Assembly (NCBI GenBank): GCA_950295325.1
Contig: OX485808.1
Location: 25,814,527 to 25,878,526 of the forward strand
Length of the DNA stretch: 64,000 nucleotides
Source: Polytrichum commune
Taxonomy: Eukaryota > Streptophyta > Polytrichopsida > Polytrichales > Polytrichaceae
Direction of reading: 5' to 3'
Positions 45,938 to 56,936 of this stretch are shown here, piece by piece. Both the position numbers and the translations under genes were made by a program. The notes beneath the pieces were generated by a model. The model did not search any database, was not told where the DNA came from, and saw only the letters and a program-made list of their open reading frames with translations. Positions within the stretch are counted from its first letter, which is position 1; each line of letters starts with the position of its first letter.

Positions 45938-48521
45938 TTTATTTCAAAAGTATTGGTAAATATGTTCATATTCTATCATAAAACCCAAGAGAGATGTTTT
46001 GATAGGTTAAAACTCTGGACGTTTATAATGGGTTGGAGAAAAGCAAAAAAGAAGTCGTCAATAACCTTGTTAGGTTCCTAAACTGATAACTTTTTTCACA
46101 AGCTTTTGACCATTTCAAAAGCTGTCTCAATATGTTCATGACATATATTAAACTCCCATCATTCCATAGAGGTGGTGTGATGACATAACAACTACAAGTG
46201 AAAAGAGAATAAAAAATGATTGGTAGGTAAGATATCTCTACATTGACTTCAGTAAACATATAGGCGATCAATTTTGACCCTTGGTTCCCCCGGGTGCATC
46301 GGTGTCCCAGTTGCATGTTGTAATCTTTCGGTTTTTTGTTATTGGTGTGAGGTCTAGTCCATGGATTTTTCTTAATGGTTGGTGATTTTCTCAACCAGCG
46401 GTCGGTTCTCCCTGTTCATTGGGGTGCATTCCAATGAAGTTGCAATTCTCATATCACCCTTGATAATGAGGGAAATTTAGTCTGCTATCATCAACATTTT
46501 TTATGATTAGCCACTTGTGGGAACCAACTTCATTATGAAAATCTAGAGAGAAAAATATCTCCGTTTCGATAGATTTTTAGGAGATTCAACACTCAGGATG
46601 TTGAAGTCTAAATTTGGATTACGGGATGGACAAAGACCCTCTATACAACTATTCATTTATATTTATTTTAAATAAACACATTTGAGAATTTTAGTTTTCA
46701 AGTTTGGAGTTCAAATGCCTATTCTAGAGGTGATCAAAGTTCATTGACATGATTATGAATGCCTCTCACAATGAACTTCAACATCAAATAATGTGTACGG
46801 TTCAAAGTGAAGCCCACACTTCAAAGAAGGTTGATCTTGCAGCATGCAACATCCACGGGCATGAAAATGCTCCTTCCTCATTTGAGTCTTAATGATCTTT
46901 TACAAGCTTCAAAAGAACTTGGGACCATAGTCCTTCTTCAAGTTGAAACAAGATTGAACGAGATTCTTAAAACATTATAGAATCTCCATGTTGAGTGGGG
47001 TTCCCCAAATGAAGGCATGAGTGGCTCCACAATGGCTTTTCTTCTTTTTGGGAGAACTCGTGGGGGGGCCTTGGGCACAATAAAGGTGTATTTGAATTGT
47101 GTCTTTATAGTTTAAATGGCTTCAACCATGCTAAACAATGGGTTTGTGTACGTGAATATGATGATTCACGCTCACTTTTGACGATAAGTGCAAACATTTT
47201 GAACAACCCCAATGGGAAAACGATGTCTTCTTGACATGGCCCATTTGACATGTAGGGGACATGTATCACCCAGTGCCCATCAAAAAGAATACATTTTGAG
47301 TCAAATGTATGCCATACTGGCCTTAACATTTGATTTCACAACATACCCAAAACTTGAAGTGAAAGAATGAAAACATGCAGTGAGTGGCTGAATATCCCGG
47401 TGTGCATTATTGATGGAATTTAGAGTTGCATACATTTGCAAAGGGTTCCAATATTGTTTTTAGAGGCCTAGAAATGTTATATCCGTTAATTGTCAACATG
47501 ACATTATTTGTCAATGAAAGTACCTTTTGAAGTGGAATGTTTATGTATAGTATGCCAACATTTTTATGGTATTTAGTGTCACATACACTATTTGCAAAGG
47601 GCCTAAACTAGATCCCTAGAACTGACCTAGAAAATTCATGTTTGCTAATTGTCAACATGACAATTATTTCTCGAGGTAAATAATTTTTTGAAGTGCAACA
47701 TTATTTACATTATGGCATTTAGCGTAGCGCATTGAGGTGCTTGAGATAATGGTTATTGTGTCTTAATATGCAAGAAGGGAATGTGAGCACATCAATGATA
47801 ACTTCCACAAAATGGTGAGACAAACATGATGCAAACATGACGATGTCACTAGCATGCAAATGGTGAGTATCATGTGGTTACACCAATGGTCAACCTTGTT
47901 GGCCATTAGTGTAATTTAAGATAAGTTTTATAATAGGGCACATGACATTGTTAGTCATAGTGCATTAAATACCATAAATGGTGTAGCTTATTACGTTGGA
48001 ATACTTGAAATGATAGTTTTACATCTTAATGTGCAAAAGGGTGACATTCTATGACCAATCCCAAGTGTCAATGTGTGTTAACACTAATAGTCAACTTGTT
48101 GATTATTTGTGTAACCTATGGGTAACCTACAAGGTAAGTCACACTATTAGGCCATATACATTAAATACCTCCAACAATGTACTTGCAGTGTTGGGAGATT
48201 TAGTTGTTACACTAATGGTCGACATGCTAATTATTATGTAAATTAGTCACATGCCTCCTGATAGGATTAGTGACACTATTAGACTAATGACACTAAATAC
48301 CATAAATTTTTTACAATGATACGTGCAATTGAATCCCCACACTAATTTATCAATATTCTACACCATTTGGAATTTTTTTAACTAGAATAAAAAATGAATT
48401 ATATTATTGTGATTGCTTCATGGATGAATAATCGAAGTTACAACTTTTGTGATGTGGTTTTGACCCAAGGTTATTTGCAGGGGTAAATAGTAACAAGGCG
48501 ACCTAATCGCACATATTAGTG
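45938..48521. other. Unassigned AT-rich sequence with dispersed repeats
   Basis: 47411-47550 and 47570-47720 are two diverged copies of one another and of 40390-40560. 48020-48320 contains CATTAAATACC-type words similar to the ends of the TA-flanked MITEs. No gene is recognised; the frame 46023-46394 on minus has no known motif. Confidence 0.5.
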
Positions 48522-48523
48522 TA

Positions 48524-49624
48524 CAGTCTAATTTCATTAATATGACACTCATTTGTACGACATCCTTGATATTACAACACATTTTTGCGAGATGAATTTT
48601 TTAGTTCAAAACTCCCTTTTTTTTATACGACTACGACACTCAATAATGCGACATTTAGAATCTCCGTTTTGTCATATTAAAGAGGTAGTTAATGCTAAAA
48701 TTCCTTTCATCTATGATATGTACATCTATGATATGTACATCTAAAATACATTCATTTTCACTTGGGAACTGAATTAGAATTAGGGTTACGAGTGCACAAT
48801 GGACATGGCTAGGGTTAGAGGATTTAAGGAAGGTGGTGCCCAACATTAGACATGCTATCATGTGGAGTTATGAAGTTTGGAGTGAGTTAGATGCACAAAT
48901 AGTCAGGAATTGTTGGAGGATGGCGCGTATATTACCTGCAACATGGAATGTTGATTTTGCGCTAGTTCATGAAAGGGAGAAGAATAGAATGCAAAAATAA
49001 TAAGATGAACTTGGTGCTTTGATTTCAAAGTTGCAATTGGGTGATGATGAGGTGTCAATCAAGACTTACATTCAGACGGGAGGGGAGGAGATGACTGAGC
49101 TATAATTGAGTACTGATGAGTTGGTAGATGTTGCTTTGGGAACCAATTCTGCACAAGACTTTGATCTTAGTGTTGATCTAGATTCAGTAGATGTAGATGA
49201 TGTTGCTCCACCTACACTAAAGCTTAGTGATGCTAAATGTCATGCATCATTGTTTTCTAGTATCTTATAAGAGAACTCTTTTATATTTTGGTGTTAATGA
49301 AATTATTAGTTTTCAAAAGTTAGTAGGGAATTTAGATAAGATGACAGTTGCTAACTTGGGTAGGCAACACCAAAGATCTTTGGACTCTTATTTCAAGAGT
49401 TCTTGAGAATATTTGTACTTGTTTGAAGTTATAAGTTATTATTTCATACCTTCTATATTTCTTAAACTTGTTGTATATTTTAAAGCTCATATTACTAATG
49501 TTTTTGTATTTTCTCAATAATACAACAATTTTACGTCATTTGTCATATTAATGAGAAGACGACACCTCAATAATACAACTTTTTTTGTGTTTCCCAAACG
49601 TGTCATACCAAAGAGGGAGAACTG
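48524..49624 (+). mobile_element. Pogo/Emigrant-like DNA transposon with degenerate transposase
   Basis: The left end begins CAGTCTAATTTCATTAATAT and the right end, reversed, begins CAGTTCTCCCTCTTTGGTAT. Both share CAGT and a following ATATGACA/GTATGACA. TA lies on each side (48522-48523, 49625-49626). A CAGT start with a TA duplication is the form of the plant pogo-like Emigrant/Lemi group. The interior encodes a broken pogo-type transposase C-terminus (48821-49270). Just inside the right end is a second ATTAATATGACA-type motif (around 49545-49557, inverted). Confidence 0.72.
48821..49270 (+). pseudogene. Pogo/Tigger-type transposase C-terminal fragment with stops
   Basis: The frame reads DLRKVVPNIRHAIMWSYEVW, then ELDAQIVRNCWRMARILPAT. 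This is the helical region after the DDE domain in pogo/Tigger (CENP-B-like) transposases, typically of the form AIxxAxxAWxxVxxxTIxNCWxxxGIL. A double stop after NRMQK and another stop after EEMTEL break it. An acidic tail with several D-rich segments follows. The N-terminal DNA-binding and catalytic parts are absent, so it cannot be active. Confidence 0.68.
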
Positions 49625-49626
49625 TA

Positions 49627-50309
49627 CTTGCTTTGTCAAGGGAATCTACCACCTTAAGATGCTACATCCCCTTCTGATGTTTTTTAAACCTTTTTGGGGG
49701 AGGAAAGAGAGGGAAGGGGCCAGTAATAGGGGTGAACTAGAATGAAGTACCATGAAAGAATGAAAATGTGAACTTTATGACATAATTTATATGACAATAT
49801 GTCTAAAGGGCTGTGTTGTAAAGGTCCCTTTTCCTACTATTGCTATCATTGAGCTGAAATAAACGTGGGATGCACCATGTAACCATGTTGACCTTCATCA
49901 ACTCCTCGATTTTCTCACCAATGTACCCACCACTTTTTATCTCTGGTTTATGGTCCATGGATATTCTCAACCATGAGTATTCCCAGGGATAGAGGGATCG
50001 GACCTTCCAATATGGCCCGGCTAAAATATTATATTATGGCATGATTGGGAAATGCGTTAGCCTTTAGGGGTACCACAACTATGCTAAACTGCCGTGTCGG
50101 TCCTTCCCCTTCGTTTGCTTGTTGAAGGAGAAACCACTGGGAAACATGTGGGGTCGGAATGATTCCTTCTAGATTTTTGCGCAAAAGCGAGCCTTATCAC
50201 ATAAGATAATCATTATCATCGAAGTCTTCATCACCGATAAATTTTCTTTAGATAGGGAGGGCTTAGAGAACTAAGATATTATGGGTGTCACATAAAACAA
50301 TGCTAGAAC
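49627..50309. other. Unassigned sequence
   Basis: I see no gene and no named repeat here. Confidence 0.4.
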
Positions 50310-50311
50310 TA

Positions 50312-51383
50312 CACCCTAACCTTGATAATGTCACACCCTCCGTTTCACCAAAAAGTGTGATATAAACAAGGTGTGACATACTTGATAATGTCACATTTTG
50401 TGCATAATGTGATATTATCAAAAAAATGTAGAAAATCAAAATAAAATTACAATTTTAAAAATATATAACAAATACGAGACTTCAATGTTTTTGAATGTAA
50501 AATCTAATTCAAAATTGTGAATAACAACAAGAGCACATCATAATGTGTCATTGAGATCAGGTAAAGACCTCTCACTAGAGACAAAGAAGCTTCTAATGTC
50601 ACATTGTTTTGTTGATGTTAAATGTGCAACACCAATTCTAATGAGTTTGTCATGGATTTTTTCCATTTCTAACAACTCATGAGTGCTGAAAATCTGAGAA
50701 CCTTGGCTAGCCATAAAATTCAAAACATCTTTAGCATATTTTTGTGCATCGCTTAGCTTCACTACTTTAGACTCATCATCACTGCTATCAACAATCAATG
50801 GGTCCACTTCCATGGAATCAAGAACCTGTTCGCCATCTTGCACTAATTGCACAAGCTCCTCAGTAGAAAATTCCACCTCAAAATCATCTTCACCTTACAA
50901 GGTCTTCAACACCGAACTGATTCAACAAGCCTCAAAGCTTCAAAAGTACCATTTAGGAAGAAACCTTGTGGATGCAGCAGTTTGTTGAGGAGAGCGGCAA
51001 GAAGATGAGGGGCAGAGCGGTGTGTGGAGCAGCGAGAGGAGAGAGCATACAATGCAGGCGGAGCTGCGAGAAGTTGATCTGCGAGAGAAACCGTTGCTTC
51101 TTCGGCACATGAGATTCAAGATTCAAGAACCCAAGATTCAAGCGGAAGCAGGTGAAGATGCCGACGTCATCCATAGAATTTGTTGTCCATCCGGCCTTTT
51201 TTCATCCATGTTACTTGTTATTATCACACTTACACTACAATTTTTTTTTAAAAAACGTGACATTATCAAGGGTGATAGTGATAATAACAAGGGAGTTTTA
51301 CACTATGGAAATCGGTTTCAAACTTTTAGGTGACAATATCAAGGTGTTCTATTAACAAGTGTGATATTATCAAGGTTAGGGTG
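50312..51383 (-). mobile_element. Pogo-like TA-flanked DNA transposon, internally deleted
   Basis: The left end CACCCTAACCTTGATAATGT and the right end, reversed CACCCTAACCTTGATAATAT, are almost identical inverted termini. TA lies at 50310-50311 and 51384-51385. Subterminal repeats of GATAATGTCACA and GTGATATTATCA are frequent. The minus strand carries a pogo-type transposase C-terminus (50538-50876). The GC-richer upstream part (about 50950-51180) may be the former transposase 5' end. The deletion removed the catalytic core. Confidence 0.8.
50538..50876 (-). pseudogene. Pogo/Tigger-type transposase C-terminal tail
   Basis: The frame reads EFSTEELVQLVQDGEQVLDS, an acidic stretch (SSDDE), helices containing LSDAQKYAKDVLNFMASQGS and a terminal STKQCDIRSFF motif. 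An acidic segment, a helical tail and a KQxxIxxFF-like end are characteristic of Tigger/pogo transposase C-termini. The frame is open to its stop at 50538 but lacks an ATG and the DDE domain, so it is a remnant exon. It lies centrally in the TA-flanked element. Confidence 0.65.
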
Positions 51384-51385
51384 TA

Positions 51386-53132
51386 ACATCTTCACATCTT
51401 GTCCAATAAGCATATTTAGTCATTTTGAAAATGTCCATCACCTTAACAAGTTTTTGTGTTGTTTTTAGACCATCCACCAATTATGTTTGGAACTTTTATA
51501 ACTTTGCATACAATAAGTAAATAAGACATAAATAAGACACACTTGGTGCATTGAAATCATCATCCATTTGTTAATTAAGAACACTTAATCATATGTACAC
51601 TCATGTCTTAAAGTGAAGGTCATAGCATCTACCTTAAGCATCTACCTTAATAGCTTGCCTTGTTAGCTAGGGCCCTCCCCCCCCCCAAAAGTTGGCTTAA
51701 TGACCAAAGGCTACAATGTCATAGCATTACACAAAAATATATGTGTGTTCTACGGACCCATGGCACTTGGCCCACAGATGACAAAATTTCACCTTGGGAT
51801 TCAAATACAAATCCAACCTCAATCTAGTTGAAGTAGACAACCTAGTAACAACCACCACTGGCTACTAGCTAGCACTAGGTATGAAACTAATAACGTATAG
51901 TTGACGACTTGCTACCCCCAATGCCACTCCAATCCAATCAACCATTCCCGGCCTTGGAGCCGCAACCTAGCCTACATACCTTAAAGCAATCTACCCATCC
52001 GGCCAATCTTGTGGGTCGTAACTTCGATTGGAGTGGCATTTGTCACCACACTTTTTGGTGCGTCCGTCAGGAATAGGTGCTTTTAAATTTGTGGTTATGT
52101 TGAATTGTTTGTCTAAGCTTGGAGCTTGGAGCTAGTGAAGTTGACCTCTAAGTAAGATAAATTTTAAATTAACAAATTGAAGTTTAGGTGGAGGCCCTAA
52201 TAGAGAGCGCGGCTAGACTTGCTGCTTAAAGAATAAATAAATAAATCATAATTGAACGCTAAGGGAGATTTCCAAATTCTATAATTTCGATTAGAACCCT
52301 TCGTGTGTATGTGGTAGCTTCTTTGTCAAAATTTTACAACCATTTTGTGGCAATGAGGTCGGATTAATGGTTGGCGAGATTGTTTTTTTGTTGTAAGCCC
52401 CTAGTAGAGTTGGCAATGATCTCCCTACACCCAACAATTCGAAAAGCAACAAGTTGAACATATAAATGGTCTTATATTCCATCCATCACATATTTTTTGG
52501 TTTGTCCATGTGTAACTAAATAAACCATAAACGAAAATTAATTGTAATCATTTTTTGCTACAAACCACTTGTAGATTAACCAAGGTGGATGGATGTGAAG
52601 GGTTAAAATGATTTCTTTTTTGATTAACCTAGTTGTAGTGGTTAATAGGAGTTAGATAATATATAATTTGGTCGGTTAGAGAAATTTATATTTGAAATTA
52701 GCTTAATTAATAATTTTCTCTCTTTAAAATAACGAGTGTCCAAGAATTATTAGATGATATTTTAGAATTGGCTGAGTTAAAGTCAAAAAATAAATACTCG
52801 ATATGGAGAAGATTTTAAAATATTCCCAGAATCTAAGGTGATTAGAGCTAAAACGATAATGAAAAATAATGATTAATGAGATGCAATTTGAATTAGCCAA
52901 TTTGCCATGACAATGTAGGTTTTATTTGAAAAAAAAATTACACTACAAAGTGAACAATGGATAAAATGTTTAGATTAAAAGTGGATAGTGACTAAGTCTT
53001 TGAGAAATGTGGGACGTGGTGAAACAAGAGTGAATGAGAAAACTCACCAATATTGTTTAAAACAAACCTATTTAAAGAGCCTCCAATTTTCATTGTATTA
53101 TCTCTTAATCTTTGATTTCGGTCGTCTTCGCG
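51386..53132. other. Unassigned sequence with a small inverted-repeat segment
   Basis: 51918-52044 begins AATGCCACTCCAATC and ends with its approximate complement GATTGGAGTGGCATT, so it could be a small MITE; its right part resembles 36790-36890. A C run is at 51676-51685. No gene is recognised. Confidence 0.45.
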
Positions 53133-53137
53133 GTCTT

Positions 53138-53991
53138 TGTCGCGCATCTCTGCATGAGGAATGCACGCAATACTACGGGCACACAAAGAACCATGTGTGA
53201 TACCTGAGACTTATAGCGCCACAAGTGACATGGCCCAAATGATTATAGTGTGGGTGAGGGTCCTAGGCGTTGATAACGCCTCCCATCCATAGAGACAAGG
53301 AGTTACGGAGGTAAGGCCATGAGCATTAGGTAGCTTATAGCCGAGGTCAGAACAACCATAACTCCCTCAATACTTGTTTGAATGGGGTAAGTGAGCAGTC
53401 TATCATCATCTACATAAAAAAATAAATATACAGGGATTAGCCACTTTATAGAATCAAAGATAATACAAGAAACTTATGGAGGTATGAAGCCGCTAATGGC
53501 TTCTAACCCCAACGGCTAAGGCAAAATGTTTACTTGACCCCAACTCTTAGGGAAAATACAAAAATTATTTGATAATGATGTAGGGACCATGCCCTAAGTT
53601 CTAGAGGCTAACATGATGAGGTGGCGTTGCTGACCGATCCCAGCCAAGGTAGAATAGCACGGCCTCTACAGACGTTGGCCCAACGTGGGGGCATAGTTGC
53701 CGAGTATGCTTCGGAGTGTTGAAGTGTTGCTCCGGTAATGCAATGATCAACTCAAGATTGGATTTTTTTTTATGAATGGAAGTCCAAATCTAACCATTTG
53801 CTACTTACTAAGGGGAAAGTCCCGAATGAATGTGTACGAGGGTTTGGTTACCAAGTTATGAACTTGGGGGTCCAAGGTATTTGGAGCTAACCATGCGCCT
53901 TTATGGATTGTGCAAAGTTAGTGCTCATGACGCCTGCTAGAGTCGGAAAACGATCAAGGAAACTTAAGGGGAGCTAGCAGAGGTCACGATA
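53138..53991 (+). mobile_element. Family C solo LTR-like element, copy C3 (diverged)
   Basis: It starts TGTCGCGCATCTC and ends GGTCACGATA. The flanks GTCTT (53133-53137) and ATCTT (53992-53996) form an imperfect duplication. It aligns throughout with 37008-37980 but is more diverged, with AT-ward changes, so it is probably the oldest of the full copies. Confidence 0.75.
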
Positions 53992-53996
53992 ATCTT

Positions 53997-55664
53997 AGAC
54001 CTTGGAGGTCTAATTTTTTATAGATATTATATCTAAACTCCTTTGAATAATAGTATTTCTTAAGAGAAAGTAAAGATCTTGTATTCATTCAATGAAAGTA
54101 TTTTCTTATGTATTCAATTTTTATTTTTATGTTAAGTTTGCATTTTGATTTATATTCTTTTGTTGATAGATAAAAATTAGTTGGTATGAAATGTCATATT
54201 AGTTAATGATCTTCGGCTAAAGAAAATGACTAATCTTAAAAGCTCATCATAGCTTATTCTTAAGTTCAATCTTAATATATATTCTATACATAGCTATATA
54301 ATAGATTCTTATTCTCGACCAAAAATAGTCTTATAGAAATGTAAACTTTTTCTTCAAGTTATAGGCATTTCCATGAGATAACATGGAATTTAATACTGTT
54401 AACTTTGCAGCTTCATCATGACTTGCTAGAGTGTTCATTTTCTATTAAGTTTATATATCTTGGTAGATGGATCTAGTAGCCTCCTTATAATGCAACAATC
54501 AACTAGAAGCCTAGACTACATTCAACTTGAGGAAAATTAGACCTTCCTAATTCATATCTCACTCAAATCTATCATGAAATATAATTTTAGAATTAATATA
54601 ATTTTTTTTGTAAGGGTTACAAATCAAATAGGCCTGCCCTTACACCTTAACACCGCATCATTGATTCTATATACCTAGGCAACAACATTGTTCAAACTAT
54701 GTATTCAATCTTTAGAAATTTATATCTAATTTGTTACTTAACTAAGTCACACATTCTAAATGGCCCTAAAAAATCAAATGAAATATCCACCCTAAAAATT
54801 TATATAATCTTTTAGATTGAAGTTTTTTTCGGGCCAGCATGTCTGATCTAGTAGCCATTGTCCGAATAAACACCATACTTTGTACTCTAACTTTGAAAAT
54901 TCATAAGTCCTTTCTCCCTCAACCAAATTACAGATGAAAAATGGCTACAACTAGCTACAAAAGAGCTCTGAGAGGAAAAAAATGATAAGTTCTCAATTCA
55001 AGTTAGGCAACTGTTCATTTATGTCATCAGCTGCCAAAGTCTATAATGCCTCAATTTTTAAAATATGTACTCTAACCTACCTTCCCTGGGTTTTCCTGGT
55101 TGAGATTGCCACCCTCTCGCACAGGTGGCTCTGACGGGAGTCCTTCAAATTTTCTCTAATATTTTTCCTTCTAGTTGGCAAGGGGGCAAGTGGGCAGGTG
55201 GCTCCCTTGTTGTTTTTCCATTTTTCCCTTTAAAACATTTTCATGACCATTTCATCCTCTTATGCCGACCACCTCCATTTGTCTTGTGTGGCCCACACTA
55301 ACTAATATACTAATCATTGTTAAGTTAGCCTCCACTAAGTTAACCTCTCAGCTAGTTTCTTTTACTAGCATTTCTTCCCGCTAAGCTAGTTTCTTTCATA
55401 GTTAGCAATTTTTTCCAACTTAGCTGGTTTCTATCACTAGTTAGTTTTTCTTTTACTAACCTACCTTAAGTAATTTATTTCCCTTCACCTATGAAGGTCC
55501 AAAGTCCTTGGCGATTCACCTTCTTTTCTAGGGGCTATATATTAAATAACCTAAAAATTCCCCAATTCTCTATCAATTATAACTTTTGATTCAAAAAATC
55601 CTAACTAAAAGTGACCCCGCGGAGTGGTGGACCTCTCTGGGGGTTCACATCCTTTCATTTATAT
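53997..55664. other. Unassigned AT-rich sequence
   Basis: No gene is recognised. 55330-55470 has loose repeats of a GCTAGTTTCTTTTACTAGC-like phrase. From about 55647 the sequence (CCTTTCAT) becomes homologous to the pogo-like element around 48703, which marks the left fragment of the derivative described at 56937-57545. Confidence 0.45.
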
Positions 55665-56209
55665 TATGTTATGAGCCCAAAATGAGTGCTCATATTTGTT
55701 TTATGTTTAGAATTTGATTAGGATTGCAATTGGAGTGTGATTAAAACAATCAAAAGTATAAAAAGAGTGAGGCTTGGTGTGGATTTATGTTTAGGCCTTA
55801 AGCCATTTTGTGTGGTGAATTAGAAGCTTAGTGACATTAGGGAGTGTTTTGATTAGAGGAGTAGTGCTTGATGAGGCAAGGGGAAGTGCCTTTGATTTAA
55901 TTGTTTGAATTAGAACGTGTTCTTGTTGGTTTAGGGGTTGAAGTGTTAGCGGAGAGGATGAGGTCCTACTAAGGGGGAGAAGGTTTAAAGGGTTGTGATT
56001 GGATGCCCTATCTCTCCTCTTCCTCCCTTATCCTCTCCTCTCCTTAAGTTCTCTCTCTCTCTCTCTCTCTCCCTCCCCTCTCTAGGATTTTGAGTTCTTA
56101 GAATTAGAGAAAAGTGTGTGATTAGAAATGGGTTGTCAGTATAATTAGGGGAATTAGGTAGGAAGATTAGGTAGGGGCTTGAATAATTAGTAAGGTAGTT
56201 GGGGATTAC

Positions 56210-56330
56210 CACTACAAGGCTGCTACAAGGCTTCTGTTACTGGGAGCTGCTGGCACTGGGCAGAGCCGAGGGTGGACTGCAGCTACAAGGCTTCTGTTAC
56301 TGGGAGCTACTGGCACTGGGCCGAGAGCTA
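56210..56330. repeat. Minisatellite of copy A4, two units of about 60 bp
   Basis: Two units share GCTACAAGGCTTCTGTTACT followed by GGGAGCTGCTGGCACTGGGC and differ slightly. It occupies the same LTR position as the other family A arrays but has a different sequence. Confidence 0.85.
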
Positions 56331-56580
56331 ATCCGAAGCCGGACTTATTAGAGGCATGCCAATTAGAGGCCAAGTTAATTAAGGGCCATCCTAATTAGGG
56401 GTTAGGCTTGTGACAAGCCTTGGGCTTAATTAGAAACTTGGGCTAGTCGTGCTAAGACTAAATTAGTTTATTAGAAAACTAGGGAACAAGAGGCATTAGA
56501 TAGTGGGTGAAAGGGGTGAACTTGGATGGGAGAATTGTTGAGCTTTTAATAGAGTGTGTAGGTTTGTGATAATAGAAAAT

Positions 56581-56596
56581 AGCGTTTGTCAACGCT
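56581..56596 (+). other. Hairpin upstream of the LTR microprotein, with paired changes
   Basis: AGCGTT and AACGCT arms enclose TGTC. Relative to the AGTGTT/AACACT arms in the other copies, both sides of one base pair have changed (T-A to C-G), which keeps the stem. Confidence 0.58.
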
Positions 56597-56634
56597 TGTA
56601 CCCACACTAGGAAATAAACTGAGTACACGAGTTG

Positions 56635-56799
56635 ATGGAAAGTGTGAAGGATTCTCGCAATGTTGAGACAAGGAAAATCAAGACTAAAGGGGCGAGAGGA
56701 ATGTCCTTAAGGGCATGTGTAGCTAAGGCCGCGGGTTGGACTCTTGAGAAGGCCCACGCTACATCTAGTCAAGAGGCTAGCATTAATAAAGCATCATGA
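56635..56799 (+). CDS. LTR-encoded 54-aa microprotein, copy A4
   Basis: ATG at 56635, TGA at 56797-56799. It reads MESVKDSRNV, a basic stretch ETRKIKTKGARGM, and SLRACVAKAAGWTLEKAHA at residues 24-42. The C-terminus ASINKAS overlaps AATAAA at 56785-56790. Length and start match copies A1 and A2 exactly, although the LTR belongs to the TATGAG subgroup, so the frame predates the subgroup split. Not recognised by family. A role in the parent retrotransposon or in regulation is possible but unproven. Confidence 0.65.
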   Translation: MESVKDSRNVETRKIKTKGARGMSLRACVAKAAGWTLEKAHATSSQEASINKAS

Positions 56800-56936
56800 C
56801 TTTAAACAATGTGGGTGTCCCCGGATACGGAAGTTACATTTCATACTGCTACAAGTTTTAGTAGAATGCATGTGATTCTCAAAACCATCACCCGGACTAG
56901 GACGCTTAAGGGTGGTAGGTTTGGCCTTACATATGT

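Larger units (their letters stand above)
55670..56931 (+). mobile_element. Family A solo LTR, copy A4 (TATGAG subgroup), perfect target duplication
   Basis: It starts TATGAGCCCAAAATGAGTG and ends GGTTTGGCCTTACA, flanked by TATGT on both sides (55665-55669, 56932-56936). The first two bases are TA in place of the canonical TG, and the same TA start is seen at 3891 in the left-edge copy, so it is a subgroup feature. The element contains a CT tract (56047-56072), a minisatellite (56210-56330), a hairpin, the 54-codon ORF and the terminal box. It is inserted in a pogo derivative. Confidence 0.87.
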
